Shown here: piece by piece, positions 35,626 to 45,900 of the stretch | Layout of the letters: the number at the start of each line of letters is the position of its first letter | How positions within the stretch are numbered: position 1 is the first letter of the stretch | NCBI GenBank assembly: GCA_933228895.1 | Contig: OW121846.1 | Coordinates: forward strand, 111,555,054 to 111,619,053 | Source of the DNA: Platycnemis pennipes | Lineage: Eukaryota > Arthropoda > Insecta > Odonata > Platycnemididae | Direction of reading: 5' to 3' | Length of the DNA: 64,000 nucleotides | Position numbers and translations under genes: made by a program | Notes under the pieces: model-generated | Databases searched by the model: none | The model's input: only the letters and a program-made list of their open reading frames with translations | Told to the model about the DNA's origin: nothing

Positions 35626-38527
35626 AATAGTCCCCCATTCGGATCTCCGGGCGGGGACTACCCGAGAGAGTACATCAGTCAAATGTGATACACTTTTTAG
35701 GGTAGGAACATGGAACGTGAGATCGCTTCGGCCCTGTGGAAGACTGGAGAACCTGAAGGTAGAAATGCGAAGAATGGACCTCGACGTATTAGGAATCAGC
35801 GAAATGAAGTGGCCCGAAGAAGGAGACTTTTGGAGTGGAAGCTACAGGATTATACATACAGGATCATTAAATGGTAATGCTGGAGTAGGGATCATGCTCA
35901 GAAAGAGTGCCGGAATGCGTGTGAAGAGCTTCCTGCAGTACAATGAAAGGATAATAATGGTGAAGATCGAGACCAAACCTGTAGATACTGTGGTGGTGCA
36001 GGTTTACATGCCTACGACTGACTATGAAGATGAAGAAGTGGAAGACGTCTACGAAGATATCACGGAAGTTATAAAACAGGTAAGAGGAGAAGAAAACCTA
36101 ATTATTTTAGGAGACTGGAACGCTATCGTCGGCGAAGGTCAAGATGGAAGAATAACTGGAAAATACGGATTGGGAAACCGAAACGAAAGAGGAGAAAGGC
36201 TGCTGGAGTTCTGCACTCAACATAAGTTAGTGGTTGCCAACACATTGTTTAAAAATCACAACCGCAGAAGATACACATGGAAAATGCCAGGAGACAGAAG
36301 AAGATGCCAAATAGACTACATTTTGGTGAAGCAGAGATTTAGAAACCAAGTGAAGGACTGCAAAAGCTACCCTGGGGCAGACATCGACAGTGACCATAAT
36401 TTAGTGATGATGAAATGTCATCTAAAATTCAAGAAATTGAAGAAAACAAAGAAGAATATATGGCAAGTAGAAAAACTAAAGGAGGCTCAACATCAGCTGG
36501 CATTTCAAAAAGCAGTGGGAAACAACATAGGAGAGAACCTGAATGAGAAATCAGTGGAAGAGCGTTGGGAAAACATTAAATGTGGACTACAGGAAGCCGC
36601 AAAAGAAGTTCTGGGAAGAAGAAAAGTTACCAAGAAGAAGCCATGGATCACGGAGGAAGTCTTAGAATTGATTGAAGAAAGAAGAAAGTACAAGAATGCG
36701 AAAACAGAAGAAGGGCAGCTCTGCTACAAAAGAATAAGGAACGAAATAAGTCGCAAAGCAAGGAAAGCTAGAGAGCTGTGGTTGAAAAATCTTTGCGAAG
36801 ATGTACAAAGCAACCTTGCATTTGGAAAGGTGGAAGCGGCCTACAGCATAGTGAGGAACCACTTCAAGGAACGGAGCGCAAGATGCAATGCCATAAGGGA
36901 CAAGAATGGAGAAATTCTGATTGAAAACGAGGACAAAGTGAAGAGATGGAAAGAATATTTGGAAGAGCTATACAATGGAAAAAATCTTAGCACAAAAGCT
37001 ATAGAAGAGGAAAGCGAAGTGGAAATAGATGATATGGGGGCATCAATATTAAGATCGGAATTCGACGCTGCAGTAAGGGATCTTCGGATGAATAAGGCCT
37101 CAGGTATTGATGATGTCCCTTCAGAACTAATTAAAAATGCAGGAGAGAAGACATTAATTCATCTCTACAAAACCATCTGCGACATGTATTCAACAGGGGA
37201 AATTCCAAGGGACTTCGAGAAAAACATCATCATTCCTATTCCCAAGAAGAAGAGAGCGGAGAAATGCGAAAATTTTAGGACTATAAGCCTGACGACACAT
37301 GCATCGAAGATACTGACCAGGATCATCTACAGAAGAATAGAACGAAAAGCAGAGGAGTTCCTGGATGAAGATCAATTCGGATTCAGGAAAAGTAAGGGCA
37401 CAAGGGAAGCAATATTGGCCCTTAGGCTACTTATAGAGAAGAGAATGGAGAAGAACAAACCGACGTTCATTGCATTTGTGGATTTAGAGAAGGCCTTTGA
37501 CAACGTGGATTGGGATTCAATGCTTGGAATTCTGAAGGGCATTGGAGTGTCCTACAATGACCGAAGAATTATACACAGTCTGTGCAAAAACCAAGTTGCT
37601 GTGATTAAATCTGGACCCAGCTGTGAAGAGGCAAGAATAAGGAAAGGAGTGAGACAAGGCTGCGCACTGTCTCCCGTAATTTTTAATGTTTACATCGAGA
37701 GAGCCATAAATGAAGTCAAGGAGAAGTGTTCTGGAGTGAAAATCCACGGAGAAACAATCAGTATGCTACGATTCGCTGATGACATAGCTCTCATAGCAGA
37801 GACAGAGAAGGAGCTGAATAAGATGCTAACAACCATGGAAAGGACTATGGCCAGATATCAGCTGAAGATCAATAAGAAGAAGTCTAAGATATTGGTGTGC
37901 AGCAAAAGAGAAGAGGCGAAAACCAACGTTAAACTAGGAAAACAGAAACTGGAAGAGGTGAAAGAGTTCTGTTACCTGGGAAGCAGAGTAACCAACGATG
38001 GACGAAGCAAGAAAGAAATAGTGAGTAGAATAGCCCAGGCAAAGAGGGCATTCTTTCAAAAGAAGAATCTACTTACAGCAGGAAATACAAGCATAGACGT
38101 AAGGAAACAGTTCATCAGAACATACATCTGGAGCATTTTTCTTTACGGCAGTGAATCATGGACGATGACAGCAGCGGAGAAGAAAAGGGTAGAAGCATTT
38201 GAAATGTGGTGTTACAGAAGAATACTGAAGATTAAATGGATCGACCGAGTAAGTAACGAGGAAGTGCTAAGAAGAGTAGGAGAAAAGAGAAGTCTGCTGA
38301 CAACTCTAAAAAGAAGAAGGGAAAACTTAATCGGCCATATCTTGAGACACGGCGGCCTGATGAATACTATCGTCGAGGGAAAAGTGAACGGGAAGATTGG
38401 AAAAGGCAGGCCTCGTATGAGATATATGGAACAAGTTGTGAAGAGTGTAAAAGAGAAGAATTACGTCACAATGAAAAGGTTGGCCGATAGAAGAATCGAG
38501 TGGAAAGCTGCGTCAAACCAATCCTAG
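35591..38527 (+). CDS. RTE ORF2: endonuclease-reverse transcriptase (978 aa, intact)
   Basis: This enzyme nicks target DNA and copies the element RNA from the nick (target-primed reverse transcription). The N-terminal AP-type endonuclease spans about residues 36-285: WN at 41-42, E71 in ISEMKW, GDWNA with D175 and N177, and the terminal SDH at 267-269, all intact. The reverse transcriptase spans about 490-770: FVDLEKAFD (D631), RQGCALSP at 688-695 and the FADD box at 728-731. The C-terminal ~200 residues have the basic WCYRRILKIKW...GHILRH...GRPRMRY region typical of this family. I start at ATG 35591; the GTG just before it is also in frame. No stop or frameshift, so it could be active. Confidence 0.95.
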   Translation: MAPSRVKYSGGKIVPHSDLRAGTTRESTSVKCDTLFRVGTWNVRSLRPCGRLENLKVEMRRMDLDVLGISEMKWPEEGDFWSGSYRIIHTGSLNGNAGVGIMLRKSAGMRVKSFLQYNERIIMVKIETKPVDTVVVQVYMPTTDYEDEEVEDVYEDITEVIKQVRGEENLIILGDWNAIVGEGQDGRITGKYGLGNRNERGERLLEFCTQHKLVVANTLFKNHNRRRYTWKMPGDRRRCQIDYILVKQRFRNQVKDCKSYPGADIDSDHNLVMMKCHLKFKKLKKTKKNIWQVEKLKEAQHQLAFQKAVGNNIGENLNEKSVEERWENIKCGLQEAAKEVLGRRKVTKKKPWITEEVLELIEERRKYKNAKTEEGQLCYKRIRNEISRKARKARELWLKNLCEDVQSNLAFGKVEAAYSIVRNHFKERSARCNAIRDKNGEILIENEDKVKRWKEYLEELYNGKNLSTKAIEEESEVEIDDMGASILRSEFDAAVRDLRMNKASGIDDVPSELIKNAGEKTLIHLYKTICDMYSTGEIPRDFEKNIIIPIPKKKRAEKCENFRTISLTTHASKILTRIIYRRIERKAEEFLDEDQFGFRKSKGTREAILALRLLIEKRMEKNKPTFIAFVDLEKAFDNVDWDSMLGILKGIGVSYNDRRIIHSLCKNQVAVIKSGPSCEEARIRKGVRQGCALSPVIFNVYIERAINEVKEKCSGVKIHGETISMLRFADDIALIAETEKELNKMLTTMERTMARYQLKINKKKSKILVCSKREEAKTNVKLGKQKLEEVKEFCYLGSRVTNDGRSKKEIVSRIAQAKRAFFQKKNLLTAGNTSIDVRKQFIRTYIWSIFLYGSESWTMTAAEKKRVEAFEMWCYRRILKIKWIDRVSNEEVLRRVGEKRSLLTTLKRRRENLIGHILRHGGLMNTIVEGKVNGKIGKGRPRMRYMEQVVKSVKEKNYVTMKRLADRRIEWKAASNQS

Positions 38528-39810
38528 GATTGTTGACCAATGATGATGTTGATGATGATAGACTGTCATCAGATTGCCGATGATGTTCTTTGTTAATCGG
38601 AAATAGTCGTTTTGATACGATGTCATGATGCCGCTGAATTTCTCTGTTTATCGGAAATAGTCCTTTTGTTACGACCTTTCAAGTTCGAAATTTCATCGAC
38701 ATTTTGTTACTTGGCACGGCATTTTAGATAAAACGTCAAAATCGTTGATTTAAAATGAAATTAGATAATTTATTTCTTTAGCTATTAACGGTGCAAACTA
38801 TTTGTTCCTACGTTGCGTATTTCCCCCGTCAAATAAGTTATTTATAGGGTATTTCAATACTTGGCCGTTAGATGGTGATAATTCACTCAAGCTCCGACAG
38901 GAGTTGAATCATCGTTGTTTCTCTTTTTTTACGTAAATATAACCATAGTAATCATTTCATTTTAAAGATCTATTTGTTTTTATATGTATTGTATAGTCCC
39001 TGTTTCGGTTCGTGCGTAGTTTTTTAAATAGAAGAGCGACAATGATTAATATGAAAAGCTGCTTTATTTGGCAAAACGTATAAAAAGTGATTACTTTCCA
39101 AACCGGTAGTACGATACACCTGGAGAGCCGCATCCCTTCCATTCCTATCCTTATGCCTTTCCTCCCGGTCTGAAGCGCCTATTAGTGCGGAAACAGACTT
39201 GAAAACACCCAAGAAAGTAGTACGATGGCTCAGGGTAGGTTACCGTGATTTTCGGTCGCTAATAGCCTGGCTGTCCGAGTGTTTGGGCAAGTGCGAGCGC
39301 GCATTCTGGTGCAATGGTAGGCGTGCATCGGCCAGTGTGGGCTTACGCGAGGGGTGCCCAACTCAGACGCACCTTCTCACACGCGAGAGGTGCATTATAT
39401 CGCGTATTTCCCCTGGTCATCTCTTTCGCCTACCTTACGAAGAGGTCTTGAACCTCCTAGCACTTCCAAGGGAAGCGAGAGGGTCCCCTCCTTAGGATCC
39501 CCTTCCCCCTTTACGTCCCCTAGCGGCCTCCACAGCTCGTGAAATCGTAAGAAATCTCCTCCCTCTTTCCTCCTGCCTTTTCCAACTAGGCATTTCTCTT
39601 CTTTCTGTAATTTCACAATCAAAACACAACAGTGCAAAATAATAAATGGATGAAATTTTTTGAATGAGTGATGTCTTAAATGGCGGATAGACAAATGGTT
39701 TGTATATTGCTATATCCGTCCTATTCTGCATAGAGAGGAGCGGAAAAAACCCAAATGCACACAACTAAACGGCGAAGCCGTTCTGGGGGTTTCAGCGTAG
39801 CGAGTTGCCC

Positions 39811-39988
39811 CTTCTAACATTAAAATTCCCAAATTGGAATTTAAACCATTTACGAACAGAAACTTTGAGTATTGTAAATACTATAAAAGGTAAAAAACAC
39901 TTCTAACATTAAAATTCCCAAATTGGAATTTAAACCATATACGAGCAGAAACATTGAATATTGTAAATAATTTAAAAGGTAAAAAACA
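39811..39988. repeat. Tandem duplication, ~89 bp unit x2
   Basis: Two adjacent units begin cttctaacattaaaattccc (39811 and 39900) and end aaaaggtaaaaaacact. They differ at a few positions. They lie just downstream of the transposase stop codon. Also present in copy B (62756-62933). Confidence 0.85.
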
Positions 39989-39990
39989 CT

Positions 39991-40787
39991 TTAAACCGGG
40001 TACCGTTCCTTTATATGCTGTATAAAAGCTAAAGACATGGAAGCAGGGGTCCCTGTAAAATGTTGCCTATACATAAATTCATCTATATGCTCCGAAAGTA
40101 ATTGGCTCCGCAAAACTTCTGTGTGACGGCAGAACTGCTTCAGCCGAGACCAATACCCCTCTACAGCATTGGTGCAAGTGCCATCTGCACATTTAAATTG
40201 TTTGGTATGGTTTACCACACGGTGAATGTAGCCTACTTGGTCTAGACCATTATATGCAGCCCAACCATCTGTCCAAATTGTAGTTCCGGTCTTCACATAG
40301 TCCTGAATTATAGGGATAAAAGTATCCTTATCCCTTTTTGCCACATAAATTACGACTCCGATCTTCCTGGAAGTGTCGTAAATCCCTAGAACCCATTTTT
40401 CCTTCACTATTCTTCCTCGGTTGTATTTTCTTCGCGAAACTACGCTTTCGTCAATTTGCACTGTTGTGCCTTCTCCTCCAAGTTCTTTTCTCGTCATATA
40501 TAACATTTTCCATGAAGCTAGGTCTCTGTAAACAGAGGAAATATAGAGTAAGAATACCCACTAAACAGTTTATTTGAAATTTTTATAAATTTCAAATAAA
40601 CTTACCTAAAGAAGCGGTGGTACTGTAGGACACTTTCTCTGGATATGCCAGTAACCTTCGAAGTATCATATATATATTCAGAACCAAAGTGTGATAAATA
40701 TTGTTTCGAATGATATGTTGGTGTCCTCAAAATAATTGCCGCTGCATAAGCTGGTGTAGCATTAACAGGTGTTGCAGTATGCGGCAT
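39991..40787 (-). CDS. Merlin/IS1595-type DDE transposase, two exons (copy A, intact)
   Basis: Catalyses cut-and-paste movement of the element. Exon 2 (40525-39991) contains an ISXO2/IS1595-type domain: VQIDES, then TIWTDGWAAY, then TNAVEGYWSRLKQ. Counting from the Met at 40506, the acidic residues are D19, D80 and E116 (N113 is the alternative third residue), a normal DDE/DDN spacing. Exon 1 (at least 40787-40606) ends TGISRESVLQYHRFF. A GT-AG intron (40605-40526; gtaagt donor, ctctgtttacag acceptor) joins them in phase to RDLASWKM, matching the family's helix before the catalytic core. The N-terminal zinc-binding part is unclear: upstream frames to an ATG at 40965 contain clustered Cys and Lys but are interrupted by stops or unmapped introns. 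Confidence 0.8.
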
Positions 40788-41281
40788 AATTACCTTTGTA
40801 ACGGCAATTTCTTCGCTAAACCTGTTGTTTCCGGCATTTATGTTTCCTGCATTTACTTACTTTTTTTATAAAACCCTCTTCTTTCAGTGACAATATTATA
40901 TCTCTCTCGTTCTGTCCAAAAAATGTGTAAAGATCTTTAATGTTCGCGCACTCGGAAACAAGCATTTTTCGCAGTTTTCGAACTAGTTCTCTCTAACTCT
41001 AATTTATAAAGCCGCCTGTTTACAGTTACTTCAGCAAGTTAATTATAGATGTCACCTTGACGCGTGTTGATTCGATTGTTGATTGTCGCCCGTAATGGCT
41101 GCCGAAGCAGACGAATGTCTCCATCCTAATCAAGATCAGTTCCACATTTATCATTTTTTAATTGTTGTCGCAGCGCTTTCGTCCTCACCTAGTATTGTTT
41201 ATAATGTTGAATAAATGATAAATCCTAAATTTGGTGATCTTCCGACGAAAACTGGCGATTCGATAGAACCCTACTGTCACC

Positions 41282-41425
41282 AATATGTAATGGATTCTCC
41301 ATTTATTAATTCATTATTACTTATTTTGTAAGTGGTAGGAGGAGAGCTATTCTTTTTCCAAAAATTCATTAGCAGACATTTTTTAAGGTTTAATTCTAAC
41401 ATGCTATGAACTGAGAAAAAACTTA
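41282..41425 (-). mobile_element. LINE (jockey/CR1 group) fragment, 5' part, copy A
   Basis: On the minus strand this reads LNLKKC, MNFWKK, TYKIS and INGESITY. This is the stretch that in jockey-group reverse transcriptases comes just before KYLGI, which is where the fragment at 32722 starts. The two halves are therefore one LINE interrupted by the Merlin-like transposon. The left limit is approximate. Confidence 0.75.
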
Positions 41426-41639
41426 GACTACGCCGCGAGAACTCCGGTGGTAATAAAATAGAAGTATGTTAATACGTTTAAATATAGTATAGGGACAACA
41501 AGGAGGCGACAGAATTATAATTTAAGAGTATTATTTTCTGCGGAGTAGTTAAAAGAAAGAAGAAACTGAAGTTAGATCTACTTAGCACTGTCAGCGAACA
41601 CACTCAGACACTGCGTAAACCACACACCAAAGACCAGCC

Positions 41640-41730
41640 GGGACGGTGTGTAGTGCATGTTTGGTGAGAATTCACCCCCTGCCACACACCTTTGTGGTGG
41701 CTTGCAGGTTATTATGTAGATGTAGATGTA
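41640..41730 (+). mobile_element. LINE 3' end fragment (same group as 31981-32722)
   Basis: The plus strand carries ccacacacctttgtggtggcttgcaggttattatgtagatgtagatg, near-identical to the 3' terminus of the minus-strand LINE at 31981-32045. It is a heavily 5'-truncated copy ending in the family's atgtag repeats. The inverted-repeat element starts right after it. Confidence 0.75.
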
Positions 41731-42988
41731 CATATATAGCTGGACGGGTTTTGCATACATGAAAAGATTATGAACATAACCTACTTACTATAAATAGTTT
41801 CATTGTTAGAATGGTCAGAAATGCCATTCGTCCGAAATAATAGACTTGGAGTGAATGATTGACATAAGCATCATTGCATCAGGATGCACTACAACATGAC
41901 ACCGATCCCTCACACAGTTATAGCAATATAAACTCAGGATCCAGAGATGCAGAAAAACATGATCAGTTTCATATAATTAAGCCCACTCTTCTAAATGCCC
42001 CGGAACCTAAAGTCTCTGATCTCCATATCGTACTTTTCTGAAGTTTCTGCTTATTCCTTAAGGATATCAGGATATAAGGATGCCTTAAGGATCCTTCCTC
42101 ATTCCTTCGTCTGCGCTCGTAAGGTACGGACGGGTGGTCACTGAGCTCCGGACTTGGATCGTGCCTTTCACTTTTTCTCCTGGTCGCCAGCAGCAGCATT
42201 TTAACGTTGACTAGCTGGGCCTATATCGTAGTGTAGTAGCATATTAAGTAGTGAGTGTTTGGTAGTAAGTGCTTCTGCGCCTGACTTAATGTATTATTAC
42301 TGTAGTGTGAGTGCTTGCGTGGGTGCTTGGTGTCCCGCCGTGGTGCCGTCCCACACGCCGTTCGCAATTTCAGAGGAAGACCTCAGCCAAATATTTTTAA
42401 GTTGTCGATGTCATTTAAGAAGTAATAAAATATCTTGTTTTGCACCATTCTTTTCCACGTTCCTCTTACAGTGAATAAAAAACTTTTAGTCAAGGTAAGA
42501 CTCGTTTAGGAAAGCACGACCACCTATTTTTCTACAGCCTCTAATATCATCTTTTTCTTATCTTTATCACATGGAAATTATCTTTTTATCCTTTGGAAAT
42601 TATCAAATAATCTTTTTCACATGGAAATTTATGTGTAGGCATACGCTGACAACCTTCAGCTCTGTGTAATTTTTTTTAAATAACGACAGTGCTACAAATT
42701 ACTTTCCGATATCAATAACTGCAAAGTATCAACCGAGCCACAGAGATGGTTCCTGTCATGGGGGTGATTTGTCGCCGAGTACAATTACTAAATGCTGCAA
42801 GATTACTTATCAGGTAAAACGTTAATTGCATGTACAAATCTGCAATATGTGCAGATATGCGATTTTTGAAACTAAATGTTTAGTGAAAAAGAAAGAAAAT
42901 GAAGTGAGTTAATGGTTAAGCTAAATTACACCTCTAAAACTATACTTCTGAGTACGCAACAAATAAGCATTCCACACTGGACCCGCTG

Positions 42989-45900
42989 CACAGTGGGGCC
43001 AAATCGCATTTTGCCGGACAAAAGTCCAAAACTGCTTTTTATGAGATAACGTCTTGAAATTTGGCACATATACACACAAATGATTGCTGATGATGGAATG
43101 TCAAGTCATTTTTCATAGATTATACCCGTTACTTAGATACAGAGGCTCAAACACGACCAAATTTCGAAAAAAGCGCCCGGTCTCATTTTACTTCGAAAAT
43201 CTTAAAAGTTGAGCAGATATAGGAGTAATCAAAGGATTTTTATGAAATAAAAAACATTATCAATTGTGAACAGGGTACTTTGCCTATACTATGCATAAGT
43301 TTCAGACATTTTTGCCTATATTTGAGTGCTATTACGTTACAAAATGGCGGACCCTTTTTTTAGACAAAATTTTGCATAAAGTAGACAATATAATCCTTAT
43401 TCGGAAAATGGTCTCTGGGATACTTCATCAGAGTATAAATTGAAGATATTTCTAGGTTATTCCGTAAAAATATTTGAAAAAAGTTTGCGACGCCGAGAAT
43501 AAACTCCATTTTTCGATCGCTCGTCGCGGCCCGGCTCCGCGCGGCGGGACCTGGAAATACCGAGACTCCGTTGGATTGTTCATGTTGTGTGGATAAAAGC
43601 TCCTCGAATATAACTTTTTCAGGCTTTGCATGCTGTCACTGATTTCTAAAGATTCTATACTGAAGATTTTTCGAGGATATTAGTTCTAGAGAATGGATTA
43701 GTGAACTCGTAACTGCGGTAATTTTTTTATTTGGATAATTTTCGGAATCATGCTGAAAATTATGAACGTCTTTCAGCTCTTGAGCAAGAATGCCGGTTAT
43801 CGGGGAACCATGCATGTTCTCCATAAAAAGGCAACATTTGGGATTCCCTTCTTTCCCTTTACCCTCTCCTCCCCCACCCGAACTACATCCTACGCCTTTA
43901 CTACCCGAGGAGGGTGGCGCAAAACGGAAAGTCTTATGACAATGTGCAGTCTTAAAAAAACATGCCTGCTTGGCCAAGTACAACTTGTTGTTGCTCTTTG
44001 TTATCTGACTCTTTGATGCGTCAGAAATAATATTAGTGGATACTCTACTTAAGTAACTTGGAACTGACAATATATGGAAATTAATATATTAAACAAAACT
44101 GGAAAACTGATGTAGTTTTGCATAGAATTTGCTGCACCATCTCTTACTTATGGTTTAAAAAGAGAAAGTAATTTGAAAAGAGGATGGCAATAAACGAGAA
44201 TGACTTAAATTCATTTTTATTTTTCAGTACCGATAAAATCAATTCAATAATATAAATGAAATGCCATTACTTGTAAGATAGTGGAAAGAACATAAATATC
44301 ATTATCCCAAATGATTTTCACCCTCAAAGTATCCTTAGTTTTAATTCACCGAGTCCTCTTCACGTATTTGACAAATTTCTGGAAGCATACACCACGTTTA
44401 TATTTGGGAATGGTTAAGAAGGCGAAGAAACAGTTAGAGGAGATGGGTTGTTCGTACGTGTACCGATACGCTCCTTGAGAGAGAGATAAGGGTGAGAAGA
44501 GGTCTGTTTGTGCCAATGAAGGGAAAAACGCAAGAAGGGAATGCCCGGAGAAAATGAAAGGAGGGTGGAGGGTCGGCAGAGGAAGTTAGGTCGGCGGTGT
44601 TCAAATGAGGGATTAGCATGGGTGGGTAAGGGAGCGGTTAAGGAAAGGGTGGTTGGTAGCGGGCTCCTGACAATGCGATCGCCTTTTCACTATCCTATCC
44701 TTAACTACTCACCCATCACCACGAAATCGTCACTACAACACCTTTGACCAAACTTTCTTTGCCGATTGTTCATTTCAAGAAAAATTCTTAGTCCTCGGAC
44801 GAGTAGTAACCATCATCTCAGTTTGATTCTATGCTTCTTCTTTGTCTTCTATTAGTAATAGTTCTCCTAATTCCTTCGGAAGCCTCCTATCAGTCTTCGA
44901 AGTCAATGATATGGTGGAGGAAAGCAACGGATCGAACGTGATCAAGTCCTTTGAATAGGTCCTCAATGGTGGCCGTCCTGGAGTGTTTCCGCGTGAATCT
45001 TTCTCGAAATTTCATGGCGTCCTTATTGCGGGCCTCCATCGCCTCTTCGGATAGCTGGCCTAAGGGAAGAGTTGCACCTATCGAAAAATCCGCGCCATGT
45101 ATTAGTACTTCATGGACCGTGGTCGGCATATAGGACAATGAATAACATCCCGAAATCCAATTTTATAAATCGTCAATCTGGCTTTGCAAATAATTATTTT
45201 CTGTCTTGGCAATTTCCTTCGTCTCTATGAGCCACTGAAAACGAATGGGCCGGCAAAATCTGATGGACGACGGCCACGGATTTGCCCAGATAATCACAGC
45301 TAAAACAGGGAAAGTATTAATATTGCCCGTTTGTATTATATGCGGATTGGCCAAAGATAAAATAGATACGCTTGAATCTCTTACCTGAAGAATCATTTAC
45401 CAAAGTAAGAGGCACTAGGGATCTCATGAATAAAAATTCATCTAACGAATGCTCGTTAGATGCTCGTTCCCACAGTTGTTTATATGGGGCGTGGCCCGAA
45501 CTTCCATCAAATCCGTACTTGCATATTAAAGTGCAATTAACTTCATCGCTGGAGGTTTGCGCTGTAGATACGCACTACAGTACCCGTGAGACCGTGTGAT
45601 TGAATAAATATTGAAAATTCACTTCGCACATGTTTTCGGTTATACTTATTCCATCGGGGTAATCCGCATCGGGGATACAACTCGTGTCCGTGACTAAGAA
45701 CGGAGCTTCTAAGTGTATTATACTGACTATAAGTCAGCCCCCTAGTGATCAGTAAGGACAAAACCTCCTCAGGTGACACCTTCGACACCACATCAGGACT
45801 TTTCCTACATTTAAAAGCACTCTCCTTGCCCTACTAAGAGTGGTTGTGATTGAAAATGATTCCGAAAATTATTCAAATAACAAATTTACCTCAGTTACGA

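Larger units (their letters stand above)
35123..38570 (+). mobile_element. Full-length RTE LINE with perfect 13 bp target duplications
   Basis: The element body is 35136-38557. It is bounded by atagactgtcatc at 35123-35135 and again at 38558-38570. The same 13-mer occurs once, uninterrupted, at 61502-61514 in copy B, which gives the empty site directly. Layout: ~455 bp leader, one long ORF (35591-38527), then only ~30 bases of 3' UTR ending in tgatgatgttgatgatg. A short UTR with trinucleotide-like repeats is characteristic of the RTE clade. Intact ORF and intact duplications point to a recent insertion. At least six older fragments of the family lie elsewhere in the window. Confidence 0.95.
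27093..41055 (+). repeat. Large duplicated segment, copy A
   Basis: The whole interval, apart from the RTE insertion at 35136-38570, is repeated in the same order and orientation at 53210-64000. Similarity begins abruptly at cccaaagtcgcc (27093 and 53210), with unrelated sequence to the left of each. It runs to the window end, where base 64000 corresponds to 41055. By eye the copies differ by a few percent with small indels. The left breakpoint matches no transposon end I can see, so this reads as a segmental duplication or two mis-joined haplotypes rather than one mobile element. Confidence 0.9.
32723..41281. mobile_element. Merlin/IS1595-like DNA transposon, copy A (with nested RTE)
   Basis: Inverted termini of ~230 bp lie at 32723-32955 and 41050-41281. 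The outer ends read ggctacagtaggg and, inwards from the right, ggtgacagtaggg. Flanking octamers gatattta (32715-32722) and aatatgta (41282-41289) match at 6 of 8, consistent with a decayed 8 bp duplication of the Merlin type. Independent support: the interrupted LINE reading frame resumes on both sides. Length is 8559 bp, or ~5.1 kb without the RTE. The left arm leads into a plus-strand ORF at 33010 and the right arm into the minus-strand transposase, so the two genes converge. Confidence 0.85.

Noticed and set aside
36505..37747. Minus-strand frames of 60-76 aa
   Set aside because: Shadows of the RTE ORF2 on the opposite strand.
43636..44070. 144 aa minus-strand frame inside the Transib-like element
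   Set aside because: Glycine/serine/lysine-rich, partly within the terminal repeat. I could not relate it to a transposase or other family.
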